Origin: Trichoderma breve
Taxonomy: Eukaryota > Ascomycota > Sordariomycetes > Hypocreales > Hypocreaceae
Direction of reading: 5' to 3'
DNA: 64,000 nt
NCBI RefSeq assembly: GCF_028502605.1
Contig: NC_079237.1
Coordinates: 558,001-622,000 of the forward strand
Shown here: in pieces, positions 39,829 through 48,722 of the stretch
How the letters are laid out: every line of letters begins with the position of its first letter
How positions within the stretch are numbered: position 1 is the first letter of the stretch
Notes under the pieces: generated by a model
Told to the model about the DNA's origin: nothing
The model's database searches: none
Seen by the model: only the letters and a program-made list of their open reading frames with translations
Translations under genes and position numbers: made by a program

Positions 39829-40239
39829 TTTACATGATTGACTTCAAAACCAGATAAACAACATATATGGCCAAGGCTTGGCTGATACTTTCCATGGTGT
39901 ACCCTCTTTGGATGCTGAGGAAATTTCCGAACGGTTGCTTGAGAGACAAGCCACCATATTGATAAACTCTACAATGTCGCCAAAACAACTTACCTTATAC
40001 TTTAAGAACATCGGGTGTGTCTACTAAACGTACCACTGTCTTGGACCGTTCGAAACATTTAGATGTAGATTTGATCTGCATTTTCTTAAGGTTATACATA
40101 TTTCAGGGAAAACATCCATGTATCGTGACAACTATACCTCCATTGATGTGTTCAACCATTCTATCCAAATCTACCCAATTCAAGTGCAGGCCTCGACCAC
40201 AAGGCCAACATGTATCTAGCCAAGAAAAGCAAAAAACGT

Positions 40240-40735
40240 TAAGAAACCGCATTATGAATCAGATGGCAGGAAGAGGGAGCGAGAAATACCAATGCCTTTA
40301 TCGGACCATTCATCTCGGCGAAAGGCTGTGATAAGCACATGCAGTCGTAAGTTTTTGAGCCAGCAGATACGTCAGCCTTGTCGAACATGTGCTTGGATAT
40401 ATCGAGAAACATATCAAATTTGTTTTTGGTATGCCTCTTTACTTGTAATCTTACGCCGCCGTAAACATCAAATACGGCTGCCAGTTTAGCGACTGCCTTA
40501 AATTTGGACAATAGGAACACCAAGAGCCGCGATTATCGCATCTAGCTCATTAAACGCGCAGGCTTCTAGAGAAGTAGCATGAACATGCCGTAATCAAAAC
40601 TGCAGCAGCATCAATTAGATAACTGGGGCCCTTTGGCAGACTCCTGAAGCTTATCAAGTAAGGCTTGAGATCACGCATCAACATCAATGCATCTCCTGCC
40701 TGTAATCGGCCAATAACATGCAATACTTGCGGCTT
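40240..40735 (-). pseudogene. Degenerate coding relic of unknown family
   Basis: Read leftward, three successive segments look protein-coding but lie in different frames. The first includes QVLHVIGRLQAGDALMLMRD and KGPSYLIDAAAVLITACSCY. The second includes HATSLEACAFNELDAIIAAL. The third includes SKFKAVAKLAAVFDVYGG, DMFLDISKHMFDKADVSAGS and AEMNGPIKALVFLA, ending at TAA (40239-40241). Breaks fall at stops or where no good intron is visible, so two frameshifts in a decayed gene is the simplest reading. A real multi-exon gene with unusual introns cannot be excluded. I do not recognise the family. Confidence 0.3.
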
Positions 40736-41265
40736 TGCGTGGGGGAGCAGCCTTTACTGAAAATTTCTTGATTGTCGACAAAATAAATTTTGAACGTTAT
40801 TCACGTATCTACTACTACTCCAATCTGTGGCGCGTGATATCCGATTTCGTGTTTGCCAAAAGTTTTCAAACCACCAAGGTTGACAACGCGCTCTACTTTG
40901 CATTTTTACACTATTAGATATCAAAACTCCCGTGTTAATGTGAATACGGACGCGTCAATCACGTTTCCATCCCAACGTTTCGAAAACTACGCGATGCAAA
41001 GCACTTCACCACGACCATCGCCCAATTGCGGCTCAGATGACTTGGGGTTGACTCTCAGCACGAGTCATCAAGTTCATACAGAGCTACCGGGACGTCATAG
41101 ACCGGTGTTGCATAATATGTATGTATGGCTCCTTGTTGCACAACGTTATTACAATCAAGGACATATAGTGGAACAGGACGCTTTTCTAAAGAAAAGAGAC
41201 AGATGAGAATGTTACAGGTGCATTAGGTACCAAGCTGAAAACGCAACAAATCAAGATCAGATATA

Positions 41266-42216
41266 TTAGTAATCTGGTTTGCCTTTGCTTAATTGCAAAG
41301 TATTCCCATCATCAACCCATTTTGGGTAAAAAACACATGAATTACCATATTGATCGTACACAGTAAATTTGGCTTCCCATCTGCGGTGTGTATTCCATAT
41401 CTTAGGACCATCGATTAATAAGCGCGTCAGGCACGCCGCATCCTTTTGCTGATTGACGGTAATTTTAACGTTAACATCTCGGCAGCCTGCGGTCACCTCT
41501 GATGTTGGGCCTACGGGCCACCAGTACCAAATATAGCACGAGAATACATGTATGTTTGAGGAGAAGAAGGTGATAGAGCGATACAGGTAAGGGTCAGATG
41601 AGCCACCGTCGAAGCCAGTGCAATCAAGAAACCGGACATGTCGATTGTTCTTGATTGTTAGGTAGTAATTGTCCTGATCATAGGTATAGCCAGACCCTAT
41701 GTCTCCGTTGGCTGTGTTTTTGTCTTGCCAAAGATCCAAGTCTTCAAAGAGGACATCAACTGGTGGTCTGCCGGTTATGTTCACTGTCGACTTGAAGGTC
41801 CCACTGCCGCTAGTATCGACCACAGAGCCGTCTTGCGCCTTGATGGAGGCGCCTATATCTTTGGCTTCGGCCGTCGCCGTGGATACCCAGTACCGTTGTA
41901 ATTGTTTTGGGGAGTCTAGGTCAACGGCCACCGTCTCTTCCGCGGTGGGGGGGCCGATAGTGTGATCGTAGCGATTCTCAGTGGTTGAGTAAGTCCAGCC
42001 ATCAGAGAGGTCGGATGGAGGACCATCACAGTCTATGAGCTTGAGCGAACTGAGCTCATCATCGGTCAATATGTGAGCAGTGTTGTCATCATTGACCGCG
42101 CTGACTGTCACGACCACCAACACCTGCATCGTGCCATTGGCATAAAGGACATCTTGATCACCCCCTGGGGTGGTAGTCGCCACCGTAAAGGTATCCAGTG
42201 TCCAATTTTTAGACAT
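41266..42216 (-). CDS. Hypothetical protein of bacterial appearance, divergent partner of the Rhs gene
   Basis: Intronless 316-aa frame starting MSKNWTLDTFTVATTTPGGD. No signal peptide or membrane helix is seen. The sequence is rich in Thr, Asp and Ser with beta-type alternation (MQVLVVVTVSAV, FKSTVNITGRPPVDVLFEDL) and ends with RRWEAKFTVYDQYGN and WVDDGNTLQLSKGKPDY, suggesting an all-beta adhesin- or lectin-like fold. From memory, similar small proteins accompany Rhs genes in some Gammaproteobacteria, but I could not check this. It is transcribed away from the Rhs gene, whose start lies 839 bp off, so the two may share a control region. A role as accessory, carrier or protective partner is speculation. 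The frame is intact, which argues for selection or recent arrival. Confidence 0.75.
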   Translation of the reverse strand: MSKNWTLDTFTVATTTPGGDQDVLYANGTMQVLVVVTVSAVNDDNTAHILTDDELSSLKLIDCDGPPSDLSDGWTYSTTENRYDHTIGPPTAEETVAVDLDSPKQLQRYWVSTATAEAKDIGASIKAQDGSVVDTSGSGTFKSTVNITGRPPVDVLFEDLDLWQDKNTANGDIGSGYTYDQDNYYLTIKNNRHVRFLDCTGFDGGSSDPYLYRSITFFSSNIHVFSCYIWYWWPVGPTSEVTAGCRDVNVKITVNQQKDAACLTRLLIDGPKIWNTHRRWEAKFTVYDQYGNSCVFYPKWVDDGNTLQLSKGKPDY

Positions 42217-43055
42217 GGTACTTGTTCTTTGGATTTATATAGATGGTAAATAGATTGGATTAATCGTAGAGAAAACAAAATCGATTTACCAAGCTTAAGG
42301 GCGGAGTGTTTATATAGATCCTTCGAAGGGGATGGCAGCAGCCGTGGACCCCTATCCGATGGTTGTGCATCGCAGCCTGACAGGGCCTTGCTTGGGTCGT
42401 TACCCTGGCGCCCACGTCACCTAAAACATATGCAAGGAGTGGAAGAGATGACTTCTAAGCATCGGATAAGGTTACATGTACTTTAAAGTTGTGCGGATGA
42501 AAGTTCAACTCATTGCATGTACTTAACGTACTCAATTTAAGAAGTGACGTGAATAGCATTCCCAATGAGGTAGGCTAATATTTTTTATGGTGGGACATAA
42601 ATAACTTTCAGCAAGTTACATATACCTATGTTATGCCAACAAAAGTCTTTTGCCCCTTGCATATCATCTTTGAGAGTATTCGTAAACGTGTCCTTGATGG
42701 CGTAGGAGCACAGATTCACAAATGACTTGATTCAATGACTACGTGGCAGAATGTATGCCGTGGCGCCAGATATCCCTGACTACCTACGTGGCAGAATATT
42801 CGTTGCGGCACGAGATTTCCTTGTGTGACCGTAATACCGACTCATGACGAGAGACAACAATGACACCAGCACACTAGATATAATCTTGATGAATAAGAAT
42901 CTATATGAGTGCGACGAGAACCCGTAATTTCTCCTCGATTCATAAGAAACAAAGAAAGAAATAAAGAAAGAAAGTGATGTCAACATTCAAAGAATAAATC
43001 AAGTAAAGATATAAAACAGAGAAAATAAAAAAACGACTAGAGACAGAGAAAGAAA
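42217..43055. promoter_or_regulatory. Shared divergent upstream region of the Rhs pair
   Basis: This 839-bp spacer separates two divergent starts and must hold both promoters. It carries an imperfect 45-bp tandem duplication (42739-42825). The stretch just before 43056 is strongly purine-rich (AAAGAAAG-type), typical of a fungal leader. A motor for expression is inferred from position only. Confidence 0.5.
42739..42825 (+). repeat. Imperfect 45-bp tandem duplication
   Basis: CTACGTGGCAGAAT occurs at 42739 and again at 42784. The following bases also match loosely (GCCGTGGCGCCAGATATCCCT against GTTGCGGCACGAGATTTCCTT-like sequence). Confidence 0.65.
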
Positions 43056-46000
43056 ATGTCGGGCTGCCAAAGTAGCGTTTATTCGCAAGGTTTCAACTTT
43101 GAAAGTTTTCTCCAGAAAGGCGTGGATCCTCGTACAGGACAATATACCTGCACCGTCAACATCTATGATACTCCCACGCACGCTCGTAATGTTGCGACCT
43201 TTGCCCTCTCCATCTCTTTTAATCCACTCAACACCCAGGATGTTGGCTTGGGCATTGGATGGGCTTTCAATCTGTCCTCCTACGATCACCGCGACCGCAA
43301 GACTCTCTCACTGTCGACGGGAGAATGTTACCAAGCCACCGAGACCACTACTGGGTTACTACAGATCAAGGATCAGAAGCTAAAAAGCTTTGTTGCGACA
43401 AAATTAGGATCCGACTATCAAATAGCGTATAAGTCGGGACAAAGTGAGGTTCTCTCCAATGCAAACAACGCCTACAACCTATCTGTTCCAATAACCATCA
43501 CCGCAGCAAACGGTCGGGCCTTGGATCTTGTCTGGGTTCGAAATGGAGACCAGCCTCGCCTGAGCAAGCTCCAAGACAACGGCGAAGACCTGGTGGCCAT
43601 TGAATATTCCAGTGCCCAGGTTACCATCACACGAGCACCCAACACCTCCGATGAGAGCACATTCACCCTCGTTCGGAGAAATGATCAATTAAGTAGCATC
43701 CAACTCCCGACAGACACTGATGGCACAACTGCTGCGTGGCAATTTATCTACGAGCCTTTTAGCAACGGCTTCCTAGCCTTGAACCAAGTCACAAGCCCTA
43801 CAGGTTTGATCGAGCAAATGGAATATCAACCAGAGGGTCATCGCCTCCCTAAAGGAGCTCCGTATTCCACTATACCCTACGTGATCTCTTATGTGGTGCG
43901 CCCCGGCCGGCAGCAACCCGCCATCATCAACAAATATAGCTATTCGGCACGCAACTTCTTGGGTTATGATGGAACCCAAGACTGGAGCCAGGAGGGCGAT
44001 ACCCTCTATCTTGCGCCGGCTGAGTATGAGTACACCTCGACAGTACAAGCAGATGGAGGTGCAACCACCATTTACCATTACAACAAATTCCATCTGACGA
44101 CACAAATTGTGAGGCAGCAGAATACAAAGACAATAATGCAGACCATCACGTACTATGCCGCCCTAAACACAGAGTTTGATCTGCAGCCTCCCCAGTACCA
44201 GTTGCCCAAGAGTGTGGTCATCACGTACGCGGACAAAGCCTCAGCGGCCAGCCGGACAGAGACGACGACAACCGAGTTCGACGACTGGGGCAATCCTATA
44301 CACGAGATCAAGCCGGACGGGCTGAGCGTAACGCGCACATACTATCCCCCTGATGGACAAGGGGACGACTGCCCGGCCGACCAGCAAGGGTTTCAACGCC
44401 ATCTCAAGACCGAGACGGTAACACCAGCTGCAAGTGACTTCACAGCACCCACTCGCGTGGAGCAATTTACCTATCTGTCGCTGGCAACGGCCCAGGAGGC
44501 CCCTGTGAACGACTTGGTTCTTATCAAACAACGCACCACTGCGGTGGAGGTGGCGGCTACCACGCTGAGCACGGCGCAATATACCTATGTTGATGAGCCC
44601 AAGACGCGGGACCATGGGCGTGTACAGCAGTTAAAGACCTGGGTCTCTACGGAAGAGACTGCCACTACACAAACTTGGGCCTACGCATATGTCGCCGCCA
44701 AAGGCGTCTTCCAAACGACTCTGACCACTACCAGTTATGATAACATCACCGCCATCGACGAAAGCGAGCATCTCCTGTCGTCAGGGTTGTTAGTGGGACA
44801 GATTGATTACGCCGGGGTGCAAGATGCCTTCCAGTACGACAAGCTCGGCCGGTGCGTCCGGGCCACAACCGCCGTAGGGACGCCGCAGGAAGCGGCCCGC
44901 TGCATCAACTATGCCATCAATGGGGACGACACGGGATATCAGGTCACCCTGACAGATGCGAAAGGCGTACAGACTCAATATCTCACCGACGGGCTGGAGC
45001 GGGTTTGCCAAGTGCGGCGACAGGATGACGATGGCGACTGGGATGCCACGGGCAACGTCTACTCGGGAACCTTGCGGGCCGTGAGAGAGTATTCGTACAA
45101 CGCACAGGGCCAGACGAGCGAGATGGTTGACATAGACTGGCTGCGCGCATCAAGCGAGAATGCGCCGCCAGCCGAGCAACGCAGCAGCAAGCAGATGGAA
45201 TACGATGACTGGGGACAGATCTGTAAGACCACTGACGCCGGCACTGGGGTAGTCAGCCTCTCGGTGACAGACCAGATTGCCCTGACCCGGACCGTAGGGA
45301 TACAGGGGGAGGGCCAGACCCGGACGACACTCAGCCTGTCCGGGGTGCCGACGCAGATCGAGCTTCTGTTTAAAGACGGGACACCATACAGCCAAGTCAA
45401 GTATCGCTACGATGGCCTGGGGCGCCTGGCGGAGGAAGAAGATGCCTCTGGGAACAAGACTGTGTATGAATCTGACGCCTTGGACCGGGTCTGCAACATG
45501 ACCTGGCCTAACGGCCGAGTCGTGGAGGTCCAGTATGCAACCCAAAGCGCCGCAGCTTTGCCAACATCCGTCCGGCTCAACGGGTTCACTGTCGGCGAGC
45601 AGACCTTTGACGGGCTGGATCGTCTGGTGCAGAAAAGCGAGGGCGGGCGTACGATGAGGCAAGCCTATCAAAGCAGCAGTCCTGACCCGGTGCAGATCAC
45701 GACGCAGAATAGCGATGGCTTTGCTCTTCAATACGAACCAGGTTTACCCCATCTACTCGCCAAATCGGTTGGCACAGATGGAGAGGATGATTACAGCTAC
45801 GACCCCAGCACTGGAGTGCCGCTCCAGCTTAAAAGCCCAACCTGCAGCCTGGATCGTCGGTGCTTCCCCTCAGGTCTCTTAAAGGCAGAGGAGACTAGCA
45901 TCAGTCCCGATGTCTCGTTTGTCTCCCAAGCAACGTACTCAATGAAGGGCAAGCTGCAGACTTATAAAGATGTCAACGCACAGGAATACTGCCACGAGTA

Positions 46001-48026
46001 CGATGCCGCGGGTCGATTAAGCACGCTCACCCTGGGAACGGTTCAACTGTCCTACTCCTATGGTCCAGGGAGCCGCGTGACCGGTACGGTAGTTACCGAT
46101 ACCGAGCACAACACCAGCTTGGCCACGGCCCTCACCTACGATGATTTCGGTCGTGAGGTGGAGCGCGTTGTGAGCCAAGGCGACCAGCCGCTGTTCCGGC
46201 TGACCCAGTCCTACGGCAGGACTGGCCTTGTTATTACGCGTGATCTAGAGGATGAGAATGGAACAACTGTCCTACACGAAAGCTTCGAATACGATGTCCA
46301 CAGCCGGTTGGTGACGTTTACTTGCACGGGTAACGAGTCTCACTTCCCAGCTGACGAGAACGGGCATCGGATTCAGTCGTAGCAGTTTAACTTGGACGAC
46401 TACGACAATATCAGATCCGTGGCTACCACCTTCAGTGACGGCACGCAAGATACAGCAACATATGCATATAACAATGATGACGATTGCACTCAAGTGACCC
46501 AAATAAACCACACTCTCCCCCCGTCCCAAATCGTCCTGGCATACAACGCCAACGGCTGCCTGACACAGGACGAAAAGGGCCAGACCCTCGTCTATGATAG
46601 TGCCAGCCGCCTAAAGAGTGTCCACAACAGCAACGGAAAAACCATCAGTCAATACGACTACGATGCGGCCGGGCGGCTGATCCGTCAGTCCATCCCCGAC
46701 CAGCCTGACACCTACCTCTTCTACCGGGAAGACCGACTCATTGGCACGCAGGCTGGTGACACGCAAACGAGTTACCTGGCTGACAGCATGGGCTATTGGG
46801 GCCAGATCTCGAGATCAAATAACACGACGCAGGTGCAGCTTTGGGCGGTCGACGGCCATGGCTCGGTTCTCAGCTGCATGAAGCCCAATCAGTCCAACGA
46901 AATCCATCAGCAAGCCTACACCCCCTACGGATATTCCCCGCTAGACGCCGACGACGCCTCCATCGCCTTCAACGGCCAGCGGCGCGACCCCGTTACCGGA
47001 TGGTACCACCTGGGCAACGGCTACAGAGTGTATAACCCGGTGCTGAGGCGCTTTCACGTCCCGGACCCTGGTAGCCCCTTTTCCACCGGCGAGATCAACC
47101 CCTATGCCTACTGCGCGGGAGATCCAATCAACCGTATCGACCCAAGCGGCCAATTCAGCTTCTTTGGCCTCGAGTTCGACTGGGGAGATCTAGTGAGAGC
47201 CATCGTGGGCCTCGTCGTCAGTGTCATTGTGGGCGTCCTAACCGCCGGCGCCGGCGCCGCGATCGAAGTTGGCGTAGGCATTATCGCAGACGTTGCCGCA
47301 AACGCTGCTACCAGTCCCTTGGTCGATCTTGCGGCAGGACGCAAGCCAACCTGGAAGTCCGTTGCCATCTCCGCGCTTAACGGATTGGTCGATGGTGCCC
47401 TGGGTGAGGTCGGCGGGCGCCTTCTGAGCGCAGGATTCAAGGCCGTGAGCCAGTTCAAGACACTGATAGGACATGCCGGATCGTACACTGTCAACGCCAC
47501 CGTCGACCATTCCTTGGGAGCGACCTTTAGGCACGCCGTCAAGGATGCTTTGCCCAGTGAATTGTCTAGTCACATTGCCGAGGGTTTATTTGAGATTGAT
47601 CCGTTCCCCAGGTCCGACAGTAAATCTCCATCTCTTTCCGCTAACCACCACTACCACCACCAGCTCAACGTATCTGCCAAGCAGCAACACTCCGTCCTTG
47701 GCCGAGAGGCGTCCCTAGCCAGAGACCAAATTCGTCTGACGCTGCGACATGGTCAGTCGACACTCTCTAGGGGTCATCGCTTTGGGCAGTCCAGGCCAGC
47801 CAAGGGGTTGCGGTTTGGCTCGGGGGACAACGGCCGGGCTGTTATCCCGCAGTCAGTTGCAGTAATTCTAAACAGGCCGCTACAATGCACATTCGGGCCA
47901 GTGGGCTCTTCTCAGGGGAAGCGACAAACAACAGGCAGCGGGGCGTTGGAAGCGCTGGAAAAGAAACGTCAGATGGATAATGCCCTGCGGAATTTGATTC
48001 GGCAGCCAGCTATCGGTAACTTCTAA
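43056..48026 (+). CDS. Bacterial-type Rhs/YD-repeat protein (TcC/TccC-like), interrupted by one in-frame TAG
   Basis: One reading frame of 1657 codons with no intron, broken only by TAG at 46380-46382. The N-terminus (SQGFNFESFLQKGVDPRTGQ; FNPLNTQDVGLGIGWAFNL) matches the start of Rhs proteins of proteobacteria. Many YD repeats follow (YRYDGLGRLAEEEDASGNKT, YDAAGRLSTL, YDDFGREVERV). After the stop come YDYDAAGRLIRQ and the Rhs core: FNGQRRDPVTGWYHLGNGY, YNPVLRRFHVPDPG and NPYAYCAGDPINRIDPSG. In bacteria this shell encloses and releases a C-terminal toxic tip; the wording GNGYRVYNPVLRRF is close to the TcC/TccC insecticidal class. The tip starts at 47151. No eukaryotic secretion signal is seen. 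The gene is probably a horizontal acquisition. Whether a full-length product is made is open: without bypass of the stop only the first 1108 residues are produced. Confidence 0.88.
46380..46382 (+). other. Single in-frame TAG inside the Rhs gene
   Basis: Context is TCG TAG CAG TTT AAC. The frame is open for 1108 codons before it and 547 sense codons after it, and the sequence on both sides continues the same Rhs alignment pattern. The bases CAGTTT after the stop match five of six positions of the TMV-type readthrough consensus CARYYA. Confidence 0.95.
47151..48023 (+). other. C-terminal variable tip of the Rhs protein
   Basis: About 291 residues after the DPSG core boundary. It starts with a hydrophobic Gly/Ala-rich linker (AIVGLVVSVIVGVLTAGAGA, then VGVGIIADVAANAAT), as is common between Rhs core and tip, then WKSVAISALNGLVDGALGEV. 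The last 140 residues are basic and His/Ser-rich (NHHYHHQL) with no recognised toxin fold or catalytic motif. The terminal region may be decayed or newly acquired. Confidence 0.6.
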
Positions 48027-48722
48027 TTAAATCCTGCAACTGAGATGATCTTGTCACCCGCTTCAACTTGCACCTCAGTGAGACAATGGACGAATTCGCA
48101 ACGAAAATTAGTGGACTTATTAGCGCAAAGGAAGGCAGCTTGTATACGGCATAACTCTGAAAACCGAGGGGCGACTCACATAACCTGGTGTAAACGTGAC
48201 CTCTGAAAGAGTCACTATATGGGCAGCCGCTCTACGTGAACTATTACGTGAATGCGTCAAGTTCTGTGGGGAGGACGATTGCCATGATGTTGAGGGATGA
48301 ACGAGAACTGTGATAAGAAATAGATAGTCTAAGTATCTATTTATCCGACAATAGACTGTGTAAAGGATATATTTCGTGCACAAACAGGAGGGTCAAATGT
48401 CCTCTTTACATACTACCCTATCTAGAGAGCTTTAACATGGTCCACGTATCAAAAAGCATCAAAGTCTCCGTTATAGCACTGACAGTCGTATACTTGATGT
48501 AAGTACTGACAGCAAAACTTCGAACTAGATGAGATTCATTATCAAGATATTATTCTTTTGAGCGAAGTTTCGACTTCTAGTTACTACCTAGGTACTTGAA
48601 CAACATGCTTCAACCCGCATGTTGTGGTGTTTTGTTACGCTGGTATGTCAGTGCTCCTCATATTTTATTTTTTCAAGTAATCGTCAATCTATGGCATGAT
48701 AAATGTGCCTTGTTCGATATGT
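48027..48722. other. Intergenic region, no gene supported
   Basis: AT-rich spacer holding the 3' ends of the convergent Rhs and HET genes. Nothing else is recognised. Confidence 0.5.

Larger units (their letters stand above)
39389..41265. other. AT-rich region with a degenerate coding relic
   Basis: No intact gene. It contains an 18-bp direct repeat at 39790-39828 and the minus-strand coding relic at about 40240-40735. Remaining short frames are not supported. Confidence 0.45.
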
